Shown one piece after another: positions 1 through 11,166 of a stretch of DNA of 42,001 nucleotides. The position numbers and the translations under genes are program-made. The stretch's first letter is position 1. The number at the start of each line of letters is the position of its first letter. The stretch spans positions 1-42,001 of the forward strand of contig NGBS01000630.1 of assembly GCA_002245135.1 (NCBI GenBank). Reading direction: 5' to 3'. The notes below the pieces were generated by a model. The model saw only the letters and a list, made by a program, of their open reading frames with translations. It did no database searches and had not been told where the DNA came from. The DNA is from Proteromonas lacertae (Eukaryota > Sar > Bigyra > Opalinata > Proteromonadidae).

Positions 1-112
1 TTTCTATTTTTTACCTTTTAATAAAATATTGAAATTCTTATTCTTCAGTCCTAAATGTATATATTTATAAATACAAGAGGGACTAAGTTAATTATCATAT
101 TCTTATTTATAG

Positions 113-1396
113 GGGTGTTAGGTGGAGCAACAGCAGCTGCAATTGCAGCAGGTATTTTTATTATTTCATCTTTTATTATTTAATATGAATAGTTCTTTCT
201 GGATTTCTTTCAACTACTGCAGGAATTGCTGTTGTTACTACTTTATTTGGAGTTGGAGCAGCTGGATTATCAGGGTAAGAATCATTATTTTATTCTCATC
301 TTTTTTTATTAGTTTTGTTTATAAATCTTATAAGAAAGTTAGTTCTGTTGTGTATTTAATATATTTCATGACTTTTTATACTGACTATATATATATATAT
401 TATTCATCATCTTATATTTAATATTTATAAATATATATAGTCAACATATGAATCATCGATTTGATGATGTAAAAGAATTTGAAATAAAAAATATAGGAAA
501 TGAAGAAGGTCATTTATGTATTAATTTATGTATAAGTGGATGGATTAGTAAAGAGAATGAATATATGTATAATTGGGGATATAAAAGGTGGAAAGAATTA
601 TATAATGAAAGTGATCATTACTGTTTAATATGGGAAAGTAAAGAACTAAAATCATTAGGAAATGTGATGGATAATTTGATAGTTTCAACTGCTGGAACGA
701 TTGTAGCAACAGAAGTAATAAAAAAGACAATTTTGAATGGAATTATGTCAGCTATTACTCTGCCTTTAACTTTAATGAATGTTGCTTCGTTGATCGATAA
801 TCCTTGGAGTGTTGCTTTACAGAGAAGTGAAAATAGTGGAAATTTATTAGCTGAATTAATAAAAAGTGATGAATATGGAAAAAGACCAATTAATTTGATT
901 GGTTATTCCTTGGGAAGTCGATTAATCTATAAATGTTTAATGAATCTAATAGAAGATGAAGAATATAAAAACAAGAATCATATAATAGAGAATGTGATTT
1001 TAATGGGAAGTGCAATAACAATAAATAAGAAAGAATGGGAAAATATTCGTGAATTAATTCCTGGTAAAATAATCAATATCTATAGTTCAAATGATTGGAT
1101 TCTTGGTTATTTATATCGAGCTAATGTATATATATTGATATATATAATATTGTAATAATAAATAAATAGAAAGTAGCAATAGAGATAAGTGGATTAAAGC
1201 CAATCGAAGTAGAAGGAATAATCAATATATCTTTTTTTAATATGAATATTATATTCTTTAACTTTTGAAAGTAGATGTGAGTGAAATAATCGAAGGTCAT
1301 ACTGACTATCCTCACAAGATTGAAGAAATAATGAGATATAAAAGAAATATTTTAATTTTTCTTCATGTTTTGTTTTGTTTCTATTTAATAGAATAA
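113..1396 (+). CDS. TMCO4/DUF726-type membrane alpha/beta hydrolase, copy 1 (5' end outside window)
   Basis: Member of the TMCO4/Mil1 (DUF726) family of membrane-anchored putative serine hydrolases; the substrate is not known from sequence. Exons read: 113-151, 193-274, 441-1124, 1170-1226 and 1271-1396, and earlier exons must lie left of the window. Exons 113-274 give a Gly/Ala-rich hydrophobic membrane segment. The long exon holds a SGW motif, IDNPWSVAL, the nucleophile elbow GYSLGSR and a candidate acid in SSNDW; the last exon gives the family motif VDVSEIIEGHTDYP with the candidate catalytic His. The break at 1227-1270 is not a GT-AG intron. After MRYK the C-terminus differs from copy 2 through a small deletion. 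The gene is convergent with the EGF gene, 36 bp away. Family call is firm; the unseen N-terminus and the exact 3' splice are less so. Confidence 0.82.
1227..1270 (+). other. Non-GT intron with U12-like signals in TMCO4-type copy 1
   Basis: Family homology requires ...EGIIN to continue into VDVSEIIEGH, but the 44 nt between them stop the frame and contain no usable GT donor. The segment begins ATATCTTTT (U12 donor consensus ATATCCTTT) and has TTCTTTAAC at 1254-1262 (U12 branch consensus TTCCTTAAC), about 9 nt from the 3' boundary. In-frame joining needs an AT-AA intron, or a boundary moved by one base (TA...AG). The same arrangement occurs in copy 2. Confidence 0.5.
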
Positions 1397-1432
1397 AAAA
1401 AATTTCAATAATGAATGATATAGAATTTTACA

Positions 1433-4400
1433 TCATTTCAACTTGGTTTGACATCCTTCTCCACTAAATCCATCAAAACATTCACAAACACCTGTTGAGT
1501 AATTACAAATACCTCTTCCACTACAATCTCTCTTTCATCATCTTTTCCATTTGCATTTGTTGCTCCTTCTGGATCTACACTTGAAGGACATTCAATTAAA
1601 CTACAATCATATCCACGATGTCTTTTATCACATAAACAACCATATACTTCATCATCATATAATATATTGTTAGTTTCATATCTATTTCCAAATCCTCCAT
1701 ACTCTTTTAATTCAGTATTTGATAATAATTCACTCATTGGAACACATCTACCATTTCCATTACAATTATTTGGACAATCTAATCTTTGACAAGAATCTCC
1801 ACTAAATCCATCAAAACACTCACATAATCCACTTTCTCTATTACATACACCTTGTCCACTACATTCTAATTTCTTATGAATATCATATCCATTATTTACA
1901 TTTGCATTAAGTTGAATAGTAATATCACCAGTAATTGTAAACTTCTTATCAAGTATTACATAATAACCTTTAACATCTCCATCTAATTGTGTCTTAATTG
2001 TCTTCTTGTATCAGTTGGTGCAGGTAGTAAATTATAATCAACACTTATTATTTGAGCATAAGTTCCTCCAATCTTAATCCATCTGCCAGGTTGTAAATAA
2101 TTCTCTATTATTGTTCTATTATCAGTTTCAAGTGGAATAAAGAATCTTCCTGTAGATTCAAATTCTTTATTAATTTTATCAACTAACTTATTTCCAATAA
2201 CAATTTCAGTTTTATCATTATCATTACTACAAACACCACCTTTTTCATCAGTTGGATTACAAGGTGTTTCTGATGGGTTTTCTCCTTCTTTATAATATAA
2301 TGTCCTTTCCATACTGACTATCTTCTAATTCAATTGGACTTCCATCAGGAGATGCTAATAATCGACATTCCATTTCTGTTGGCAACTCATCATTCTTATT
2401 CATTTGGAGATAATATGAATATTGCATCATCACCTCCCATATCTTCAGGAAACTACTAAATATTTTGTCACTTTCTTATCTTCACCTACACAACTTGCTT
2501 CATATACTTTATCTTCTTCTTCTTCTAATAATAATATTCGACTTTCACTTTTACCATAAAAACCATTCAATCTCAACATATTCGCTATTCCACTTATTGT
2601 TATAAAAACAATAATCTTTACTTGAACAATCCATCAGGAGTAATTATTTCACTTTTTATTAATGATAAATCATTTATTACTTCATTTACTTCACATATAA
2701 ATGATTCAACAGCTTTAGGAATATCAAATAAATATTTCATTATATTATAACCATCTTCATCTTTTCCTAATAACATTGCCAATCCTAAGAATTTATTACT
2801 CACTTTATCTCTACATTGTAAATTTGCACCAATTTCACCAACATCTCCTATTATGTCGATTTTATCATCTTCTACTGGTTGAGGTTTTGTATTGATAATT
2901 GGCTTATCATCAGACTTTTGATAATACTGATATGTTACTTTATCAAATCCTAAGAAATTAGTAGATTTTACATCACTTGAATCAATCTTTATTTCTTTTC
3001 CATCTAATGAGTATAATAAGTGACAAACCAAATCATTAGATGTAGTAGCTGAAAATGTTATAGTTACAGGAGTTGGTGAAGATAGAGAAATACCACTAAT
3101 ATCTAATTGATAAGACTGACTTATTTCACCATCTGTACCACATTGGAAATTATAATTTCCATTTGATAAACCAAAATAATATAATGTTGTACCAGTCACA
3201 GTCGTAGTACATGTTGCAGGAGTAGAAGAAACTTTACATATTACATAATTTGATAAATCATTATATTTATTAATTGTCATACATTTCAATAAACTCAAAT
3301 CTATAGAATTATCAAATGATATAACTATTATATTATTCTCATTCTTTAAAACTAATCCATTTGATGCTGTATTAGTGTGATATATTAAACATGATAATTC
3401 ACTACCTACATCATATTTCACATTTGTAACTTCATATATTCCAGTTGCAGCTGGATTTTCTACAGCAGTTGGAATTGTTGGTTTCAATTGCAATGTAAAT
3501 CCATCAGTAGTTGTTGATATATCATACATTTTACCTAAATCACTCTTTTGAATAGCATCAAGAGTAGTAATTGAATTACCAGTAGCATTAGACATTAAGA
3601 AACACTTCTTACCTGCATCTGGTACAGGATTACCATTTGTATCTACTTTAAATTGAATATTACCACTATCATCACCAACAGTTACATCATATAATTTATA
3701 ATTATTATTTTCTACTTCACATAATAGTTGTGGTGAAGAAGGTAATTTTATATTCATATCTGTTAATGATGTAGTCTTAATACCATTCCATGTTATGCCG
3801 TTACTAGAATCATACTTTTGAACACCATAATACAATGTCAAATCATTATAACTCTCTAATACTTTACAATCATAATATTCAAGAGTTGGAGTTCCTGATT
3901 TAACAAAGTAATATTTAATTGCATAAGTTGGTGTTTTTACACCATTTGCTTCTTCTTCAAAATATGAATATATTTTCGCTCAACCTAATGGTTTTTTGTT
4001 TATTTTATTACTACATTCTAATAATCCACCTGCTGAAGAAATACCATCATATTTAACACCAGTAACTTTATAAACACCATCAATCACAGGAGAATCACCA
4101 ATAGCAATAGTAGATGTAGTTGTTTTGGCTGTTAATTTCCACTGTTTAGATGAAACTGTATCTATTTTATATTTATTCTTTAAATCACTATTATTAACTT
4201 CTACTTTCTTTCCATCAAATGAAGATAATAAAAAACAAATAATGTTACTTTCAGTAATAGCTGCAGATGTAGTAAATACAACATTATCACTAGTAGATTG
4301 ATAATATGGAAGTTTTGGTTCAGTTAATGTAAATTCATATTCAGTAAATGATGTATCTTTACCACATAACATTGTATATTTATTTTCTTTATTATATGAT

Positions 4401-6377
4401 TTATAAAATCCTAATTGTTGGAAGTAATAACTCATTTTCTCAAAAGTAACTGTTGTTTTACTAGTTGTATCAAATTTGTTTGGATATAAAGTCATATCTT
4501 TATGAGGATATAAAAACTCACAATCTTTTCCTTTAATATCATTTGCTGAATAAACATAAAAATCATTACCATTCTTATATAATATATTTACATCCTTATC
4601 TTTATCTATTTGAGAAATCTTACCATCTTCATAATTATAACATTTCATTATTCCACCTGTTGATCCTGATATTATATTCAATCCATTAACTTTGTAAATA
4701 CCTTCACTTGCAAAAGAAGGAGTAATAGTTGGTAATGATGAATAATATTTATATTCTTTTGATGAAGTTTTTTCTGTTAAGTGCTTGTTATACAATTCAC
4801 TTTCACTTATATCAATTGGAACAGCTTTATTTGAAGTTGTATCTTTACCTGCAATTATATAACATATTCTATCTTTAGGTAACTTACTGACATCAGCTAC
4901 TTTAGGTTGAAAAACTACATCACCGTCTTTACCACATGAAGATGATGGCGAAGTATATTCATATAATTGTACTTCACTATTATCTCCTTCAGTTCTACAT
5001 GCAAATAGATATTCTGTTGAAGCAGTTAAATAACTAGTAAAGATATTACACATCTTTTCCCATTTGATATTACAATCACTACCAGCAGAAGTACAATCAG
5101 AAGCAGTAGTAGTGAATTTAACAAAGAAATATAATGAGAAATCAGAATATTTATCTAATTCACAATCATACAATACTGGAATTGGAACAACTGCTTTAGC
5201 ACCAGATTCTATTGGAATCTTATTACCATCACCATCAACTAAATCAAAATCATATAAAACATAATAATTTGTAGTTGAATCACTTTCTGTCTTACTACCT
5301 AATAAATATGCAGTTTGAATTGATTTATTTCCTGGTATCCTACAATTCAATAAGCCAAATAAATTAGCATCATATTTATTAACAGTATTAGCAGCAGGAA
5401 TAGTATAAATATTGTTATGTTTAACTCCATACATATTTGATTCAACTGATGTAATTGGAGTAGAAATAGAAGGATAGTATTTGGAATAATCAGATTTATC
5501 AACACTTTGAGTAGCAATATTTCCATTTTCAATTTTAGCTAATAATACACATGTACTATCAGCTGCTGGAGATGCATTTGGATCAAGTGTAAATACAATA
5601 TTACCTTCTGTTATACTTATACTAGCAACAGTAAATACTTTATCAGTTATTGCTTCACCAAGTTTAACTACACAACCCATACTTAATCCAGTATCTGCTT
5701 CTTTACTCTTTATTTCAGGATATATTTCTGACATTTTCAACCAAGTAACAGTTTTTCCATCTACATCAATTGTAGATGTTGGATTGATTAATGATAAATC
5801 ATTGTATTTCATTACCAATAAACATTTCATACCAACATCTATTCCTTTACTTCCTTCTATAACATAATATTCCAATTCACTTTTCACTTTGATTATTTCA
5901 CCTGAAGCAACAAAAGCATCTTTCGAATCATAACAATTTATCTTACCAGCACCACTAGTACCATCATAATACGATATTTTGCTATTTGTTTTAACCAAAT
6001 ATACTTTATCAACACCTTCTACAACAACTTTAGAGGTAATATCGGCTAAATTAACTTCAACTTCACTCATATTTCTACCTTCACTCAATTCACGGCGGTA
6101 GATGAAGTTTCCATCATCGACACTTCGACTAGAGTAAATGGTGTTTGTATTTAAAGCACTAAAACTTTTACCACTTCCACAACCACCTATTTATTTTTAA
6201 TAATTATTTTATACGTTTAGAACAATCGGCACCTATATAGTCATTGTCATAACCATCAGATTTTTTAAAACACTTACAAACACCATTACTTTTGCAAGTT
6301 CCATGTCCACTACAGCTGTTTGGACAAACTGAATATACAGCCACAAAGGATAAAACCAAAACAACAATCAACTTCAT
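1433..6377 (-). CDS. Large secreted EGF-domain protein with repeated beta-type modules; frame disturbed near the 3' end
   Basis: Starts at 6377 with a clear signal peptide ([16 protein letters not shown]), followed by one EGF-like domain (CSGHGTC...CKCF), so it is probably secreted or cell-surface. A 28-nt intron lies at 6187-6214. The middle, about 1,100 residues, is built of degenerate repeats with three recurring blocks: G-x-Y-x-V ending in a single Cys, a Y-x-D-[LM]-[ST]-L-Y block, and a C-x-L-L-x-x-x-x-G-K block ending near KYY. Apparent stops at 3955-3984 and 2593-2621 are removed by 30-nt and 29-nt GT-AG introns. The C-terminus returns to EGF cassettes (CSGQGVC, CNGNGRC, GYDCS, CSGRGIC), an order typical of SAR protists. 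Between about 2450 and 1440 the reading frame changes several times: decay, assembly indels or recoding. Partner and ligand unknown. Confidence 0.72.
1438..1925 (-). other. C-terminal EGF cassette cluster of the secreted protein
   Basis: Cys-rich units in the order [71 protein letters not shown]. The order EGF, long spacer with C-x-C-D, CP-x-x-x-DP, EGF is a cassette I know from stramenopile and other SAR surface proteins. The last EGF unit lies in another frame than the preceding one; the switch falls in a GAGAGA run near 1555 and is not at a stop codon. Confidence 0.7.
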
Positions 6378-6501
6378 TTTTAAAACGGAAAGATATTATT
6401 TCCAAACCCCAACTTTTCATAAACCAATTTTGAAAAGATTTTTAGTTTTTCTTTATTCTTAACAAATACACTTCAACAAACAAATAAACATAAAAACAAA
6501 T

Positions 6502-8347
6502 TTAAAATATTTCTTTTTCTCGAAGATATCTCATTATTTCTTCAATCTTATGAGGATAATCAGTATGACCTTCGATTATTTCACTTACATCTACTTTCAA
6601 AAGTTAAAGATTATAATATTCATATTAAAAAAAGATATATTGATTATTCCTTCTACTTCGATTGGCTTTAATCCACTTATCTCTATTGCTACTTTCTATT
6701 TAGTATTATTACAATATTATATATCAATATATATACATTAGCTCGATATAAATAACCAAGAATCCAATCATTTGAACTATAGATATTGATTATTTTACCA
6801 GGAATTAATTCACGAATATTTTCCCATTCTTTCTTATTTATTGTTATTGCACTTCCCATTAAGATCACATTCTCTATTATATGATTCTTGTTTTTATATT
6901 CTTCATCTTCTATTAGATTCATTAAACATTTATAGATTAATCGACTTCCCAAGGAATAACCAATCAAATTAATTGGTCTTTTTCCATATTCATCACTTTT
7001 TATTAATTCAGCTAATAGATTTCCACTATTTTCACTTCTTTCTAATGCTACACTCCAAGGATTATCAATTAATCGAGCTACATCAACTACTTTCATAGGT
7101 AAAGATATTGCAGATAATAATCCACTAGCTATTGTTCTTTTTAACGTTTCACTGATTATGAAATTCTTTGCTTTAGATATTATCATATTTTCTAAAGCAT
7201 TTCCTAATGATTTTAGTTCTTTACTTTCCCATATTAAACAATAATGATCACTTTCATTGTATAATTCTTTCCACCAACTTTTATATCCCCAATTATACAT
7301 ATATTCATTCTCTTTACTAATCCAACCACTTATACATAAATTAATACAAATATGACCTTCTTCATTTCCTATATTCTTTATTTCAAATTCTTTTACATCA
7401 TCAAATCGATGATTTAAATGTTTTCTATATATATAATATATACATTATTATACCCTGTTAAACTACCAGCTCCTATTCCAAATGCACTACTTAATACACC
7501 ATATCCTATACTGGAACTAAGAAATCCAGATATTACTGATGCTATTCCACTACTTATTCCACCTCCTAATAAACCTAATGATGTTATTAAACCTCCAACT
7601 GCAGGTATTACTAAACCACCTGTTAATATGGCAGCTGTACCACCTATTATTGAACCACCACCAACTAATAACCATTTCTTTAATTTCTATTTAAATTATG
7701 AATAAAATACATTTTAATACTTTCTTTGAAGAAGATTTTGATTTATATTTTAATATCTCTTTATATCCATTATATAGTAATAAACTTGTTCCATCTTCGA
7801 CTTTATAATAATTTTCAATTTTGTTGTATTTTATTGATTTTAATACACGAATATATATTGATCTAATCATTCCATCATATTCATTATTCAATAATAATAA
7901 TATAAACAAATCCAAAAACATTGAATAAAAATCATCAACATCTTTGAATCTATCAACATTGCAATATAAAAATACATTTGTATATACATTTTCAAGTATT
8001 CTGTTGAAGGATTAGAAGGATGAGTTAATAAAGGATATATTAAACTCGATATTTCACCAATTTCATTCAAATACTTCATTGATAGGTGAGTTAACCATTT
8101 CAAACACACTTCCCTAACTACATCACTTTCACACCACATACTGTTCAAACTGATTATACTCACTATATTATTTTAACATTTTATAAAATACACAATGCTC
8201 TTTTTTCTTCAACACTACGATCTTCTAACCAAATACTCTTGTTTTCTTCTTTACTTATTCCTTTTATTGCTAAACATGTCAAATAGCCATTTCAAAACCT
8301 TTTCGAAAATTCTTATACACTTTAGAAGGTATTTCTGATTTATTCAT
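6502..8347 (-). CDS. TMCO4/DUF726-type membrane alpha/beta hydrolase, copy 2 (complete)
   Basis: Complete copy of the family seen at the left edge, about 530 residues. Start chosen at 8347 (MNKSEIPSKVYKNFRK), the first ATG that joins all downstream exons using GT-AG introns of about 27-45 nt. The N-terminal helical half ends in SSSKK; then comes a Gly-zipper membrane region (GGGSIIGGTAA, GGLVIPAVGGLI, GFGIGAGSLTG-like), then SGW, IDNPWSVAL, the nucleophile elbow GYSLGSR, SSNDW and DVSEIIEGHTDYP, ending in YLREKEIF. Ser, Asp and His of a hydrolase triad are therefore all present, and the enzyme could be active. Same strand as the EGF gene, 124 bp upstream of its start. The catalytic half is nearly identical to copy 1, introns included, while the segment between KSLGN and IDNPW is strongly diverged. 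The first intron (29 nt, just after the N-terminal Arg-Lys) is the least certain. Confidence 0.82.
6595..6638 (-). other. Non-GT intron with U12-like signals in TMCO4-type copy 2
   Basis: Same position, length (44 nt) and signals as in copy 1: the minus strand begins ATATCTTTT and carries ATCTTTAAC shortly before the 3' boundary. It interrupts the same codon pair before the VDVSEIIEGH motif. Confidence 0.5.
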
Positions 8348-8964
8348 TTTTATCAAGCCTCAAACTTATTTTGTTTTTCGTGTTTATTTTTAAAAAGGAT
8401 TATATCCTGTATCTATATCAAAATAACATAATTGTCTGTTTATATGTGCTAATTAACATTTAAATGATGTTATCAACATTAATTGATGGAGTAAGAAATG
8501 AAAATAGAAATCTACAGCAAGTTAGAAATAGACGGAGTCAAGTCAATTAATAAATTAAAAAAAATTAATTAATCATTAGAGTCTATATCCGTAACATAAT
8601 TAAAAAAATATTTAACTGCTAAGATAGGATTTATTAAAAATTTAAAACAAAAAATAAAACGGATGTATTTTTGGTAATAAAATGAAACGGACAAAAAACA
8701 ATAGGGTATTAAAAAGGATATTAGCATCATTGGATAATAATGATAAAGCAAAGTTATATTGGTATAAAAAGCATAAACCATCATTCTATAGATTCAAATG
8801 CTAACATCGATATTAATTCGTTATAATAATGGTTTATTGTATACTTGTTTGTTTTGTTATTTAACTTTTAAATAACAAATAAAAAAAAGATTATAAATTC
8901 AAATTCATATTTTCCATTAAGCATATAATATGCGTATATGATACACATTTTATAATGCATCTAT
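8348..8964. other. Non-genic stretch upstream of TMCO4-type copy 2
   Basis: About 600 bp of AT-rich DNA without a recognisable gene. On the plus strand there are two very small ORFs, 8464-8550 (28 codons) and 8682-8804 (40 codons, basic, MKRTKNNRVLKRILASLD...), which I could not link by convincing introns. They may be remnants or chance. The promoter of copy 2 must lie at the left end; TCAAGCCTC at 8353-8361 sits a few bases upstream of its start. Confidence 0.4.
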
Positions 8965-9574
8965 TGTTGTTCCCCGTATGGCGGAAATCTATATTGCAGA
9001 ATGATTCAATCAAAACTAATATGATATTCATGATGTTCGGAGTTAGCTATTAACAAATATATAGTTAGTTTGTCATATGACCTACATCTGTGATATACTT
9101 ATTTATGAATTTAATTATTCTCAATATTAAACTAATTTTTGTATATTTTCTATTTTAATGTATCAGTGACTACTACAGTCTAAAATACATTATCTGATAT
9201 GAATAGAATTCACTATTTTTAATGTTAAGGCGGTTAAAAAAGAAAAAAGAAAAAATAAGTTCAAGCCTCACTCAAGCCTGCTCTTTAATTTCCTTTTTTA
9301 TTACCTTAACATTAAAAATAATGTATTCTATTCATATCAGATAATGTATTTTAGACTGTAGTAGTCACTGATACATTAAAATAGAAAATATACAAAAATT
9401 AGTTTAATATTGAGAATAATTAAATTCATAAATAAGTATATCACAGATGTAGGTCATATGACAAACTAATTATATATTTGTTAATAGCTAACTCCGAACA
9501 TCATGAATATCATATTAGTTTTGATTGAATCATTCTGCAATATAGATTTCCGCCATACGGGGAACAACATCTAT
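8960..9574. mobile_element. Foldback (hairpin) transposable element with 5-bp target duplication
   Basis: Near-perfect inverted repeat: left arm 8965-9230, right arm 9304-9569, 266 bp each with only a few mismatches, around a 73-nt purine-rich loop. The ends are TGTTGTTCCCCG and its complement CGGGGAACAACA, flanked by TCTAT at 8960-8964 and 9570-9574, read as a 5-bp target-site duplication. No coding capacity. Structure fits a foldback or long-TIR MITE mobilised in trans; I cannot assign a superfamily. The high arm identity suggests a young or homogenised copy. TG...CA ends with a 5-bp duplication also occur in LTR elements, but the hairpin layout does not suit that. Confidence 0.85.
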
Positions 9575-9983
9575 CTATATACTAATATCAAAAATTACTC
9601 AATGTTTATAACATTACCAAAATGATTTACAAAAGAAATAGAAGTTATTGTAAAATTCATATAATGTATTGAAAAATAATTATTGATAAATAGGTTGCAA
9701 TTTATACTTTTTTATTATTTCTGGTTCATTCCATCCAACATACACAACAGAAAATATCAATTCTACAAATCCAAAGATATTTTTTTAATGTTAATTAGCA
9801 AATATAAACAATAAATAAAAAATAAACTAAAAAATAGGTTTGAGGTTTGAATGAAAAAAAGATGAATATAGAGTTTATTATAAGATATATATGCAATATA
9901 AATCATCAGATAAGTTAAAATTATGCAAATCTATTTTTTTCTAACCCAATTTCAAACAACAAAACAAAAAATGAAATATACAT
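9575..9983. other. Non-genic spacer between foldback element and DZF gene
   Basis: About 410 bp of AT-rich sequence with stops in all frames. It must contain the 3' untranslated region of the gene ending at 9984. I see no RNA gene and no repeat beyond short A and T runs. Confidence 0.5.
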
Positions 9984-11166
9984 TTATGTTTCTGCTGGTT
10001 TCTCATTTAACTTCTCTTTTTCTTTCTCAATCATTTTCTTCTTCACTATTGCTAGTTTCTTATCTATCACCATAAAGTCTATCGTTTTATCTGCTAATTC
10101 AGATGCTCGATGGATTGTAGAGACTATATGTTATTATAAGCATATTATATAACAATAATAGATATACATGCAACATTAAAAAGCAAATTCTGTCCAGGAT
10201 CAACTGGATTTACTATGTAAGGAGGTTTCACATCATCACATTTTATTCTCCTTGTATCATCTGGCATGTCTTCATTATTCTCCCAAGTAATCTAAATGAA
10301 TTTATAAATAATGAAAATTACTGGCTTTATTGGAATATCCCTCATTAATTCAAATAATGCTTTCATATATATAAATAATCTTCCATTATCATCAACAATA
10401 CTTTCATCTATTGTAGTTTCGTGAAAAACATAACTAATTAATATAATTCAAGTAAAATATACAATAACAATGCAGTTAAAATCTCTTCTTCATAGTGTAC
10501 TTGACCTAACCAAAGCATATTACCTTGCCAATATTTTATCAACAATAATGCATTAATTAGCAAAGGATATTTTATGGTCATATTTCTATATAACGAATAG
10601 AACTGTGGTAAATGATGATAAAGATAGTATCGATGATTAATTTCTGTGAGTTCACCTTCTGGAATTCCAGAGATTATGATTTCAAGTGTCAAATTATTAA
10701 GTTTTAATACAACTGAATTTCTAAACAATAGATTATGTAATTTATGTAAATATATATACTCTGTAACTGTTCTATAGCATTGTAATGATGGTATATTCTA
10801 TGTATATGATATAAATTATGTTATTTTTGTACTTTTGTGAAATTAACAATCTCAATTTTATATTCATCTAGTTTTTCTATGCTAAATGATTTAAGTAACA
10901 CGATAACATCACAGACTATGTTATCATTTAAAGAACTGTCATTTGCTATTCCTCCAAAACTGAATATTGACTCAATTTTACTTCCAAATGCACTTTGAAC
11001 TTTTTCTTTTACTCCGTCAATAAGTGATGTGATTTGATTAGTTAATCCTGTTGTACAACGATAATTCTCTATAAAATCGTTTGGACTATACCAGTTAATA
11101 GGTATATCCAATTTATCAATCTATTTCCAATTAACAGAATATATGTACTCTAAGTCTATGTGCCAT
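9984..11166 (-). CDS. DZF-domain protein, NF45/ILF2-like (inactive nucleotidyltransferase fold)
   Basis: Start at 11166 (MAHRLR, then a 29-nt intron); about 335 residues from six exons with short GT-AG introns. The core reads SFGGIANDSSLND..CDVIVLLK, then LTLEIIISGIPEG, then IKYPLLINALLLIKYW, then IVNPVDPGQN, and ends in a charged K/E tail. This follows the DZF domain of NF45/ILF2 (GSFxxGTM...ADLVVILK, ILITTVP, a helix ending in LLK, ITDPxxxGN). DZF proteins are catalytically dead relatives of the OAS-type nucleotidyltransferases and act as RNA-binding dimers in animals; here one of the two metal-binding Asp positions before VIVLL is not Asp, consistent with no catalysis. An OAS-like enzyme is the main alternative. 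Head-to-head with ATM across 63 bp. Confidence 0.55.

Noticed and set aside
122-421. 99-codon plus-strand ORF at the left edge
   Set aside because: It reads across two introns of the hydrolase gene in the wrong frame; the correct frame gives the Gly/Ala-rich membrane segment.
2593-2640. Frame change after GLFK in the EGF gene
   Set aside because: Explained by a 29-nt GT-AG intron at 2593-2621; not counted among the +1 events.
3955-3990. Apparent in-frame TGA in the EGF gene, suggesting read-through or TGA recoding
   Set aside because: A 30-nt GT-AG intron (3955-3984) removes it and keeps the frame (KKPL joined to EEANGV). TGA also ends ATM exactly at the conserved FATC terminus, so it is a true stop.
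8280-8320. Frame change near the N-terminus of TMCO4-type copy 2
   Set aside because: A 29-nt intron (GTTTTGAAATGG...GTTTAG on the minus strand) joins the exons cleanly.
8464-8804. Two small basic ORFs (28 and 40 codons) as a spliced gene
   Set aside because: No intron choice gave an open joined frame without forcing; left as possible remnants in the spacer entry.
8960-9574. LTR-type element, because of TG...CA ends and a 5-bp duplication
   Set aside because: The two arms are inverted rather than direct, enclose only 73 nt, and no coding part is present; a foldback element is simpler.
8960-9574. CRISPR-like or structured RNA gene
   Set aside because: One long hairpin only, no repeated spacers and no array; flanked by a target duplication.
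9984-11166. 2'-5' oligoadenylate synthetase
   Set aside because: The helix ending in IKYW and the NPVDP segment first suggested OAS, but the overall motif order and the weak metal site fit the DZF domain better. Kept as an alternative only.
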